Positions 54,686 to 64,000 of a stretch of 64,000 nt of DNA are shown here, in pieces (the first letter of the stretch is position 1; each line of letters begins with the position of its first letter). This DNA is from Xiphydria camelus (Eukaryota > Arthropoda > Insecta > Hymenoptera > Xiphydriidae): the NCBI GenBank assembly GCA_963678675.1, contig OY783201.1, forward strand, positions 2,738,001-2,802,000, read 5' to 3'. Below the pieces are notes generated by a model, which did no database searches, was not told the DNA's origin, and saw only the letters and a list, made by a program, of their open reading frames with translations. A program made the position numbers and the translations under genes.

Positions 54686-55255
54686 GTATTCATATTTTTA
54701 AATTCAATTTGTAATCTGCATACACTGAGAAAGATAATTGGGTTGAAACGATAAAACACATCTCTGGTTAAACGTGCTGAGTTGTTCCAATCAAAATACT
54801 GGTCAGTTGAGCCAAATATTAAGTTATTCTAACCAGACATTTAGTTATTGTGATCAAAAGTGGCCAGTCTAACCAAACAGATGGAGGATCCATATTTAAC
54901 CAAACAGTTTGGTCATCGTATTCAGGATTTTGGTTAAATGTACCGTTTTTTTTTCAGTAGGTACATATTCAATATCACACGATAAAGGGAAATATCCGAA
55001 AAAATAATTATTCACCGAGTTATAAATCCGTTTCTCTCTGCAACATCATGACGTCATCGAAACGCCAGAGACGCACTTATGCTAAGTTGCGAGTGCGAGA
55101 GAGATGGACTCACAGCACGATGACGTAGCTGCATTTCAAAATGTCATTTTCCAGCTTGAATAAGGTCGAAAATGAAAAATGAAGGAAAACCGGGTTGATA
55201 ATTTTGCCCACATTTTTCGAATCTGCGATAAAAAAAAATTGCTTAAAAACCGAAT
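54686..55255 (+). mobile_element. Family E copy 6, interrupted at the hotspot by family B
   Basis: TTTTAAATTCAATTTGTAAT(CTGCA), then the family B element at 54723-54957, then GTACATATTCAATATCACAC(GATAAAG) and the family E remainder including ATGACGTCATCGAAACGCCA and ..GATAATTTTGCCCACATTTTTCGAATCTGCG. Confidence 0.75.
54723..54957. mobile_element. Family B MITE in family E copy 6
   Basis: TA on both sides. Left CACTGAGAAAGATAATTGGG; right ..TACCGTTTTTTTTTCAG, with the outer end shortened. Interior GGAGGATCCATATTTAACCA matches the other family B copies. Confidence 0.8.
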
Positions 55256-58200
55256 TATAATATCAAGCGGAAAGACGAGTACAAAGTGAGAAAGAGGGGA
55301 AGATTGATCGATGGGCATCGGAGGAGAGTATCAAAGCTTTCCCTCTCTCCTCTATCTCTCACTGAAATATCCTTCACCGGGTTTCACACGCGCGATAATC
55401 GCTCGATAAACAGACGCGTCAGCGCCGGGGGAAGAGGGAGGGATTCGCGTGAGAGAGGCGCGATATGGCGTGGTCGATTTACGACTCGTCGGGAGGACCT
55501 GTCGTGTGACCTCAACGGTGTGTATAGGTGCGAAGAAGCGCTTTCGAAAACTAAAGTCCACTCTGCGCGCCGAGTGGAAGAAAAGCGAGAGACAGCGCTG
55601 CGCCGCGCGCTCGTGATAAGGGTTTTTCCGTCGGCCGAGACGAGCGTCTGTAATTACACGAGGTAGCGGTTTCGAGTTTTTCGTACAACGATTAATATCG
55701 GTTCTTTCGATACGTTTTGTAGCTCCGAGGATCGCCGGAGAGCAGCGTCAAGGGCTGCGGTAATCGCGGCTCTGCGGATTTATCCGGATCGTTCCGAGGA
55801 GAGCGGAACGAGTTGATTAAATACGTAGAGGAGGCCCCGAGCGCCTCTTTTCCATGTAGAATCATCGACAGCGAACCGACGATCGGCCAAAACGTAGCGG
55901 AAAGGATCTAAAATCTCTTTCGTATACATTTGCCAATACGCGACAATTTATCGCGAAGAGAGGATCGCCGGTAATGGAATTTTCACGCGCGACGTCGTCG
56001 TCGCACGCATCGTTTTATCGCTCCCCACCGCTATATATCGCCATTACATCGGTGCGATCGGGACACGGTACGTCGCGTCGCGAAGAATAAATAAGAGCAG
56101 AGCGCGAAGGTCGAGTCTCGCGTGTAGGGTTTTTCGAAAGGTGAAAGGAGCCGAGGGCACCCACGGGCGCCGAAGCGCGCAGCGGCGGCCCTGCGTTCGA
56201 AGCGGTATGTCGTCCGGAGAAGGGGAATCCCGGGAAATGGGAAGGGAAAAGAGAATGCGTAGTGCGGGAGTTCCGAGAAAGTTGGCTACGCGACCTGCAG
56301 AGTGCAGCACAACCGGTTTGCAGCCTCTGCTGGCATCTGGCAACGATACGCGGCAATTTACGTCTTCGCGCCGGAGGTAAAGGATTCGTTTTCGAAATTC
56401 GCTGCGGGGTACCGCGACGACGTTCATTCCTGATCGGGAAAGTTTCGACGCCAGCGTATGTAAAATGTCGAAAATTGCGTCGCGTCATTTTCTCGAAACG
56501 CGAGTCGCCGGAGCAATGAAAACGAAATTATTTAATCGCAGTCCGAAGAGGAGAGAAAAACGCGATCGAATGTTCGATCTCCGTTGAATTTCGATTTCCC
56601 CGCCGCAGCTCGGTCGATATCAACCGAATCGACAGCAGCCTGCCTTACCGATACGTCCCGCTAACGCGCGTCTTCTCCTCGGCTGATAGCATTTTCGATT
56701 AGGCAGAAAGCTACGGCACCGAGAGCTGTCTTATTTCGTCGGGAGAAAAGAGCTCCCGCTCGAGATACCCTTTTCCCCCTCGAGCAGGTGTATTGTTTAC
56801 ATTGTCTCGTTGGAAGGAGCGTAATGAATCACTGATGCGATATAGCGGGAGACGGGCTGAATAGAAATCTTGTCAGTTATGTTTCGCGAGTAATTGGTTA
56901 TTCCGTTTCGGCATTTACAGGCTTGCGGAGGCGTTCCTCTGAATTCCGCTGCTTATATTAGAAACAATGAGAGTGATTAATTCTCGTTGTTACTGTAATT
57001 ACGTAGCAAGCGGGGTACGCCTTGCCGATCCATCGCTCTTCAACGAATTTACCGTCAATCGCAGCCGGATGTCGGTAGGGGGGTTAAGGAGTTCGGATTT
57101 CGCTAGCGTGTTCTAACCCCCGAACTCGACAATGGGCATCTCCACTTCGTTGACCTTTGCAAACGTCAGCCACTCGGTTGAAGAATTCTAATGATACTCG
57201 CTCGCTCACCCCCGTTTCCACTTGTACGTGTAACTCAGGTGGAAAAGTTCTGTATACTCGTATTTTGTATATAATCCGGCCACTATATATATATATGTAT
57301 ATATATATTGAGAATATTTTCTCTGTACATTCATCTGACTAATGCTATCGTCGATGCATCGACGGCATCGCCGGACTAAAAATAATGATGGTGCATCGAC
57401 GGAACGGAATACATTACCGCGAATCGATCTCGTCGGGAAAAAGTGGTACTAACTAATAACGCGATAATAACTGACGTGCTGAAAATCCGAAAAAACTCGC
57501 TTAAACCGCGAATAGGAATAACTCAGCTACGCCGATGTCTCAAGGACGACATCAGCGACAGGTTCGAGCCCTGCGCGCGAGCCACAAGATTCCTAGACGA
57601 TATCCGCGTCACCGCGTGCAGCTTGCCGCGCGATTTCATTGCGCAATTGCCTCCCCCCGCGTCTCGTTCGAGACCGGCGCGTTTCGCGAATGCCGAGCTC
57701 CCTTTGCTCGTGCCTGCGAATAAACATAATCTCATAAATGTTGCATGGGAAAAAAGTCCCGCGGCCCGATGAGAATGCCTCGGAGCTACCGCGTGAAAGA
57801 GAGGCGCGTAAACCGTTCCGCGAGCGCGTGTCGGACCGGGACGCCGCGCGAGTGTCTCGTAAAGGAGGTAAAGCGTGTGGGACGCGCGCGCTTGTCCCTT
57901 CTTCGCTTCCGGTTCTCCGTATACATAACGCGGTTTCTCGTGCCTCGGCTTTCGCATCTCTTATTTGCATCCTTCCAGCGCGATCGGCTAATTAAAATTG
58001 CGTTTACAAATAACGTAGCCAAGACTCGGTGGAGGGGATTAAAACTTCTACGTACCTATACGAAATACGTTTTTCCCTCTTTAATTCTTGTTTTCTTCAA
58101 TTTTTCTTCTTTATCATTATTATTTTCTTCGCTTTTCTCTGTTCCTCTCGTTGCATATATGTTCTTAGGAGACTTTGGCTCAGAGCACGAGTGAGTAAAC

Positions 58201-58432
58201 GCATCTTCTCTGTATTTCCCGCTCAGCCTCATACAGACGCCCCCGACTGACGCGCGAACTTTGACTCCGCTGCATAGCGGGACACACGCGCACGCTCGGG
58301 TCCCGCGCGCGCGTGAGTTATCCAGGCGGCGCGGAATGTAAATCTCTTCGTCGAGACAGTCGCGAGTCGTAATCAGCTGAGGGGTCCCACCGCTTCGTTC
58401 TTCTAATTAGTATGATTTACCGCCGAATCGCG
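55256..58432. other. Unique DNA, no supported gene
   Basis: Largely CpG-rich single-copy sequence, with a TA-rich patch at about 57283-57310 and an inverted pair ATCGTCGATGCATCGACGGC/ATGCACC near 57350-57400. No exon supported. Confidence 0.35.
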
Positions 58433-58898
58433 CACGGAGAAAAAGAATTAGTCGGATCTACTAAAAATTACTTTCGGGAGGGGGGGGGGGGGGGGTTGCG
58501 AGTAATTATTTCTCTAGATCAATCTGATCTTTTTTCATATTAATCAGATGTTTCTTCCTTGCGATCGCGTACTATTTCACACGATTGTAATGAAGAGATA
58601 TTTGATTAGTGTATTAAAAAATTTCATTGATACGATAAATTGATAAATGAATTATTACTTGCGACCTGACAAGTAATTTTTGTCACTCAGTGTCAGATAC
58701 TCGGTTTCATGGGCGTCCTCGACGCATGTGAAATCATCTTTCACACACCAATTCGTGAAAAGTTGCGCAGTGCGTGAAATCGTCAACCTCGTATTTGACA
58801 CTTAGTGACAAAAAATAGAATTCGTTATTCGGTTGTTTCGCGCCCTCATAACGAAAATAACTATTTCAGTAGACCTAACTAATTCTTTTTCTCCGCAC
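58433..58898. mobile_element. Family D MITE copy 3 with G16 run and nested palindromes
   Basis: CACGGAGAAAAAGAATTAGT at the left and ACTAATTCTTTTTCTCCG(CAC) at the right. The GCGGGGTCG motif of other copies has become a run of 16 G at 58480-58495. A 138-bp palindromic insertion (58677-58814) and a further small inverted pair (ATAGAATTCGTTAT / ATAACGAAAATAACTAT) precede the right end. Confidence 0.75.
58677..58814. mobile_element. Palindromic element nested in family D copy 3
   Basis: TTTTTGTCACTCAGTGTCAG and its inverse CTAAGTG..GTGACAAAAA-type end, with ATACTCGGTT / AACCTCGTAT and TGTGAAATC/GCGTGAAATC words inside. The inverted arms are about 45 bp. Confidence 0.7.
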
Positions 58899-59545
58899 GC
58901 CGTATCGCGACTGTCCGATTTTCAATTCCCGCGTCGATCTCCATCGCGTTCACCCTCCATGCGTCACCGATTCTATCCACGTGCGTCTCGCCCCCGCGGA
59001 CTCCGTCGCCTCTCGACCGATGGCTGCATCGATCGCGGCGGCCGATGCATCCCGGCGCGCGCGAGCGCATCGTATGCACACGTACGCGGACAATTTCGCG
59101 CACAGCTTCGCGCAATCATTCGTAATCGTTTTCGGAATGACTTCCGTTGCGGTAGTACGCGCGTTTCTCCTTGACCATTGCGTATACAGTACTTACCTCG
59201 TGCGTGTACCTACGCGCGCGGCATTCGCGTGTCGGTGCGTGAACCGGCGCTCGGCACACGTGCAGCCCCCACACATTCCACCGATAGACGAGCTCTCGTA
59301 ATTTTTCACGTACAGGGTGGGCCGAAAACGACTCGCTTGGAAAATTCGACACTCGTGCATCGATCCATCGGTGCTCGTTGGCAACTTTAGTTGCCGAGCA
59401 ATTTCTCGTTTGACATTAGATTCAGCATTTTCGTGTTGTTTGACAAATGTCTCCGGAAGTTTAATTTTATCAGGAAAGAGTGCAACTTCTTAAACCAATT
59501 CCTAGACATGGCAGAAACGATTAATCGAATAGCTGCGAAGAAAAA
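58899..59545. other. Unique DNA, no supported gene
   Basis: Includes a small perfect inverted word GGCAACTTTAGTTGCC at 59379-59394. No gene supported. Confidence 0.35.
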
Positions 59546-59765
59546 TTATTCGGCAACTGAAAGTGAGACTTAGCACTGATTGGTTAAATTGCATGTGATT
59601 CCAAGTTCACGTATTTATACGAGAGTCGTCAAACATTTTTTGCCTCATACTTGCTCTAAGAAAAAAATTGAAAATGATACTGGGCACTGATAGTTCAATT
59701 GCATTCGCTTTCAATTTCACGTATTTGTACGAGAGTCGTCAAAAATTCTTCACCTCAGACCTGCA
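59546..59765 (+). repeat. ~111-bp tandem duplication
   Basis: GCACTGAT(T/A)G.TT.AATTGCAT..GATTCCAA or CTTTCAA, then TTCACGTATTT.TACGAGAGTC and GTCAAA.ATT, occur at 59573 and 59684 (111 bp apart). Two diverged units next to the family B element at 59764. Confidence 0.7.
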
Positions 59766-59993
59766 CTGAGAAAAAAAAATTGCTCAGTTTAACCACAATT
59801 TTGGAGACGATGGCCAAACTGTTTGGTGAAATATAGATCCTCAATCTCTCTCTGTGTTCGGTTAGACTGACCACTTTTTGGTTAAAGTAACTAAACATTT
59901 GGTCGGAATAACTGAATACTTGGTTAGAATAACTAAACCCATCCAACCAGACGCGTTCTATCATTTTAATTAACCCCATTACTTTTCTCGGTG
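59764..59993. mobile_element. Family B MITE copy
   Basis: CACTGAGAAAAAAAAATTGC at the left, ATTACTTTTCTCGGTG at the right. The interior AATTTTGGAGACGATGGCCA..CTGTTTGGTGAAATATAGATC matches the family. Non-coding. Confidence 0.75.
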
Positions 59994-60672
59994 CAGGAAA
60001 CCAGTTCACCTCCCTATTTTGCCTTATAATCGTCGTAAATCTCTTCGCGACTCACCCGTTATAAGCTCGGACCGGCAAGCACGCGATTATCTCGATGGGA
60101 ATCCGGCTCTTTCTATACATACAGGCGTATGGGAATCGCACAGCGACTCCGTGTACGAAAACCTTCCGTACACGCGATGTATACGCTGAAACGAGTGCGC
60201 CAACTCCGAGCCAACCTCGCGTACGTGTACGTGCGTGGACCACGGTGCGCGCGTGGGAGAGTGTCAGCCGCGCTTTGTCGGGCTGGGTGTGTGCATCGTG
60301 TCCGGTGTCCTTGCCGGCATTCGCGAAGCGCGCGCGCTCTCGGCAATGGACCACACGCGCGCGTTTCCATCGCGCGCTCGTTTCCGAGAGAAACTTGGGG
60401 GCTCCCGCCGCGCTGCATTTCCTGCGGGCTGAACGTGGGGAGAATTTCGCGGCGGGAGAATCGCACGTGGAAAATTCAGCGGAGCGCCGTCGCGCGGTCC
60501 AAGGAGAAACGAAAGGGAAAGTAACGTTTGATGTGTGATGAATGACGACCGTCGACGGAGTACGGAGTGTTAATGGAGTACCTATAGACTCCGCGCCGGG
60601 CATTTTTTGCTTTAGTCGTTTAGAAAATCTGTCCGATCTGGTGCAAGTATTACAACGGGGTGTGAAAACTGT
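59994..60672. other. Unique CpG-rich DNA, no supported gene
   Basis: Open frames on both strands of the GC-rich block 60050-60600 have no recognisable domain. Confidence 0.35.
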
Positions 60673-60922
60673 GCACAGAGAAAACGAATTAATCGGATCT
60701 ACTAAAAATAGCTTGCGGGGTCGCGAGTAATTATTTATTTACGTCAATCTGATCTGCTTCCATCTTAATCCGATATTTCTTCCTTGTAATCTATCCCGCA
60801 TGATTGCAAGGAAGAGAGATCTGATTGACGTATTAAAAAATTTCGTCGATGTTAATAAATAATTACACGCGACCCCGCAAGCAATTTTCAGTAGATCCAA
60901 CTAATTCGTTTTTTGTGTGTGC
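60673..60922. mobile_element. Family D MITE copy 4, uninterrupted
   Basis: CACAGAGAAAACGAATTAAT to ..CAACTAATTCGTTTTTTGTGTG. Carries AGCTTGCGGGGTCGCGAGTA and its inverse ACGCGACCCCGCAAGC, ATTTACGTCAATCTGATCT and ..AGATCTGATTGACGT. Reference for the interrupted copies. Confidence 0.8.
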
Positions 60923-62083
60923 GCAGTTTGTTTCTTTTCCGCCTATTGTTGAACAGCTGTTGAGTCTACGCAGGTACAGCGTCGTCCTGCGTCGTAATAT
61001 TGACGAAAACGTTAGAACTCACCTCATCTCGTCCATCTCTATCCTGGCGATGGTCTGTCAAAAAATCCTCTGGATGTCTTTGACATGTCTGCGCTATATT
61101 CCGGTAATCGCCTCGCCATTTCGGATTCCACTACGATCGATAAATTCGAAACTGGATTCACGCTCACGATTCTCGCCTTATCGCAATTTTTCCCCCGCAA
61201 GAATCATCGACTCCTCGCTTCTCGATTCGACCGACGCGCGCGAGGTATACGGTAGCTATACCTGACGTCACTTCCTCCAACGGAACTCGCCACTGCGTCG
61301 TTCTCGCTCCAGATTTCCAGGGACTCGCGACACTTGGCCCTCCTCCTCGAGCGTCCGCCATGTCAATATTGCAAGTGCCCACGTATCACCGTACGCGGCA
61401 ACGGGGGTAGGTTGGCGGAGAGCGTAGCGGGGCTTTGCGCCCGCACGCGGCGGGCCACGTGAATCTTTCACCTCGTATTGCCCGGGCTCGCGATGCTTTG
61501 ATGGAGGGTTGACGCGGGCTGAACAGGGAGAGAGAGAGAGAGAGAGAGAGAGGCCGATTGAAGCAATGTTAATACAGCGAAGACGACGCAGTTATCGGGG
61601 ATTGACTTGCTAATTGGTATCTTCATTGACATCGGCCGATTGCGCAACAGGACGGGGCGTACACGTCTATTATTACCGGAGAACGGAACGGAGGCACTGG
61701 CGAATTATTATCGAACGAGATATTTACCCCGGTACACTCTCCGGGACGTCACTCATTCGCGCTCGGATTTTACAGAGTCAACCCGACTCACGTAACGGAC
61801 GCTTGCGGGATAGAGAAACGTATAATTGAACGTATAATCGCGTCTCTTTGTAAAGACGGGATAAACGTTGGTGGGAAGGTGGCATTTTCCGAGTGACCGC
61901 GAAAGGGTGAAATTGCGTAAATGCGATGAACGAATTTAATCGGACGTGCTTTTCCGCTCGTGGCTGACTTAGTCTCCAGCGATATCTGCGCGAGATTGGA
62001 AAAACCGGGGATGAATGAGGGGGTCGTGTTTACGATTCGAGAGATGGGAAAAAAGAACTAGACACTCCTCGCGAGATCTCAAT
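60923..62083. other. Unique DNA, no supported gene
   Basis: Holds a (GA)n run at 61527-61552. No exon or repeat family recognised. Confidence 0.35.
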
Positions 62084-62318
62084 CATAATTTTAAGATGAA
62101 ATCTAATTTTCCCATATAATTAAAATTTAATTGATTTTTTTATTGATTCATCGTGATTTTAAGATTAAAATGAATTTTCCCATATAATTAAAATTTAATT
62201 GATCGTTTTTGATTGATTGATCATAATTGTAAGGTTTAACCTAATTTTCCCATATAATTAAATTTAATTGATTTTTTGATCGATTCGTCATAATTTTAAG
62301 ATTAAATTTAATTCTCCC
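62084..62318 (+). repeat. A+T-rich tandem repeat, ~66-72-bp unit, about 3.5 copies
   Basis: ATTTTAAGAT(G/T)AAA..(T)AATTTTCCCATATAATTAAA(A)TTTAATTGAT repeats at about 62084, 62150, 62222 and 62289, with the last unit cut off after AATTCTCCC. Units diverge modestly. Confidence 0.85.
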
Positions 62319-62720
62319 GAACAGTAAATAAATACATACCGTAGAAACCTATACAAATGTTCATCCCCTATTTTATCCCCTCAAGTGATAAATTTCCAAG
62401 AATTCCGAAACACGTCTTTCCAAATTTCTAACCGAAAGGCCAAATACCAATTTTCATGGATCAGACTTCAAAAATGACGAACTTTTGTACAAACTTACAT
62501 TTCCTATTTTACCACCTCAGAGGAACAATTTCGTGAAATCCTTTTTTATAGTGTGTGCTCTCATCACAAAAGAATCCTACTGTCCAAATTTCATGTAATT
62601 AGCTTCAGCGGTCTTGACTCGGCGTTGATCAGTCAGTCAGTCAGTCAGTCAGTCGGTTAGGACATGTTGTTTTATACGTATAAATAGATACAGTAAAATC
62701 TACCGGTATCAGTCTTTCCA
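62319..62720. mobile_element. Degenerate transposon tail with (TCAG)n microsatellite
   Basis: A+T-rich sequence with paired motifs (CTATTTTATCCCCTCA.. and CCTATTTTACCACCTCAGA..; AAATTTC..CAAATTTC), then a TCAG tetranucleotide run at about 62628-62653 and an unpaired copy of the 24.4-kb MITE end (CTACCGGTATCAGTCTTTCC). Resembles the tail of a retrotransposon or a decayed MITE; the class is not determined. Confidence 0.4.
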
Positions 62721-63867
62721 TGTGCTCAGTGGATAAACGGTCACGCGTAAAACAATAAAACAGACTCGCGTTCCGTAATAAACCGCATCCCATTCGCGAG
62801 CCTGGAATGCGGATCGAAGTCCTCATTATCACGAAATACGTGTATAATACGTGATCGGCATTCACTCAGCGATTGAATTCACCCTACCGTCCAACGTTTT
62901 CATTTGCCCCGCGAGAATGCCGTGCTTATGTGGGGGGCACGGATTTTATAACGAACTTCGAGGGTGGAGGGTGTCCATTTCCCGGATGATTTAATACGTT
63001 CCGCTGCAGTTACGGCGGGGATTGTGCAAACGAGACGACAAAGAAGTCTCCTTACGATTACGCATCCCGCATCCGTATGCAGCGTACACGGCTCCTCGGA
63101 CTGATCCCATATTTCAATAAAAACCAAGTTTCGCCGAGCCGTGAGAGAGCCGTTCCGTTCTGCCGGATATAGGTCTGTTTTTTTATTTCTCCATCACGAG
63201 GTCGAAGAGATGCGCGCGGTAGATGGGGCGAGCGGACATCGCCTGTCATCCCGCAGATAAACCGCGCCCCGTCAACCCCGGCCGATTAAAATATAAATTG
63301 TTCGCGGATCGCCCGCGTGCCACGCATGAGGTCATCTCGCCTTCGTCGTTTTCAATTGGGTAGTGGCCGGGAGGGATGAAAATTCTCGCGAAAAACTTCG
63401 TTTCGATTTTTGCGCTCCGCGTATTCCTTTCCGAGCAACCAGGGGAAACATGCCCACATACGTCCGCCGCGTGCGTCCGGCTAGGCACGGTACTCGCGCG
63501 GTGGGCGCGAGCGAAGTTGACTACTCGCGTACGTCCTCGGATGTTTATAATTGGATCCCGCGTGGCTGGTTTCTCTCTTCACGGTTACTACCCCCGTCCG
63601 CTTTTCTGTATTCAACATATTCACCCCTTGGTGGACGCGACAGCGCGCGCGACTGGTATGCAAAGCAGTCGCGCCGCGTTCCGCCTTGCTATATAAATAT
63701 AATACATGCATACGCGCGCGACTACACGAAGTCTTTATATCTGCCGTGTTTTCCATCGCGCGACCGAGCGATCGGTTCCGCGTTAAATCACCGCCGTTTC
63801 GAATCTCGCCGCGCCTTCGGTACTTTTTTTTTTCCTCGGGAAATCCAAGAAATCTCGAGGGTTATCT
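62721..63867. other. Unique DNA, no supported gene
   Basis: No recognised coding or repeat sequence. Confidence 0.35.
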
Positions 63868-64000
63868 ACGTACACGGTGAAAAAGTGGTGTTAATTTTTA
63901 AACTCGCCGAGAAAGAAACTACAATCGCTATCATCTCGTTATCTATGAGTTTTGGCCTGTATTTATGTAATCCTTTTTTGAAGATTACATTTCAATCTAT
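63868..64000. mobile_element. Family G MITE, truncated by the window end
   Basis: CACGGTGAAAAAGTGGTGTTAA, then GAGAAAGAAACTACAATCGC, ATCTCGTTATCTATGA and AGATTACATTTCAATCTAT match the family G order seen at 52061, with an outer TGAAA.(T/A)GGTGTTA segment like that at 46850. Continues beyond the window. Confidence 0.65.

Noticed and set aside
60052..60603. Long frames on both strands of a GC-rich block
   Set aside because: All frames are open in both directions with no domain or splice pair.
1..64000. tRNA, rRNA, snRNA, CRISPR or prophage-like features
   Set aside because: I looked for tRNA box A/B pairs, rRNA-like tracts and regular spacer arrays and saw none. The intron and MITE structure is that of an animal nuclear genome.

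Overview
The window is most likely from an insect nuclear genome, probably a hymenopteran and plausibly an ant. This is inferred from style: eukaryotic GT-AG exons, CpG-rich single-copy DNA, and many short A+T-rich non-autonomous DNA transposons with terminal inverted repeats. The sequence alone does not give the species. No bacterial-style operon, rRNA, tRNA or CRISPR array was found. Almost all long open stretches in the GC/CpG-rich DNA look like chance ORFs.

Three genes can be supported. (1) A plus-strand gene ends at 17722. Its last two coding exons (16064-16198 and 16535-17722) encode a short coiled coil followed by a long Ser-rich low-complexity tail. A candidate first coding exon lies at 6824-6868, and there is a weaker optional exon at 15392-15541. 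(2) A second plus-strand gene starts just downstream, with a likely non-coding first exon ending at 20013 and a first coding exon at 20673-20760. Its remaining exons were not found and may lie beyond the window, so the DNA from 20761 onward may be a very long first intron. A roughly 288-bp direct duplication, including splice-donor-like sites, lies in its 5' region. (3) A complete two-exon gene on the minus strand (43260-42075) encodes a predicted 219-residue protein. It has an N-terminal linker-histone H15 winged-helix domain, a short acidic hinge, an Arg/Lys/Cys tail built of tandem ~13-residue units, and a Ser/acidic C-terminus. This is the architecture expected of a protamine-like sperm nuclear basic protein and is the most interesting item here.

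The rest is dominated by MITE-type elements. Families recognised by internal comparison include a TA-flanked CACTGAGAGAAATAATTGCTGG family (A), a CACTGAGAAA family (B), a GTACTCCCGG family (C), a CACGGAGAAAAAG family (D), a ~330-bp family (E) that repeatedly received insertions at one spot, plus families F and G. There are three TTAA-flanked piggyBac-like MITEs and one Tc1-like MITE. A 2.1-kb TTA-flanked element has perfect 69-bp ends and a 288-bp hairpin at its heart. Several elements are nested two or three deep, which gives a relative insertion chronology. A ~302-bp tandem repeat occurs at 32.46-33.24 kb and a piece of the same repeat starts the window.
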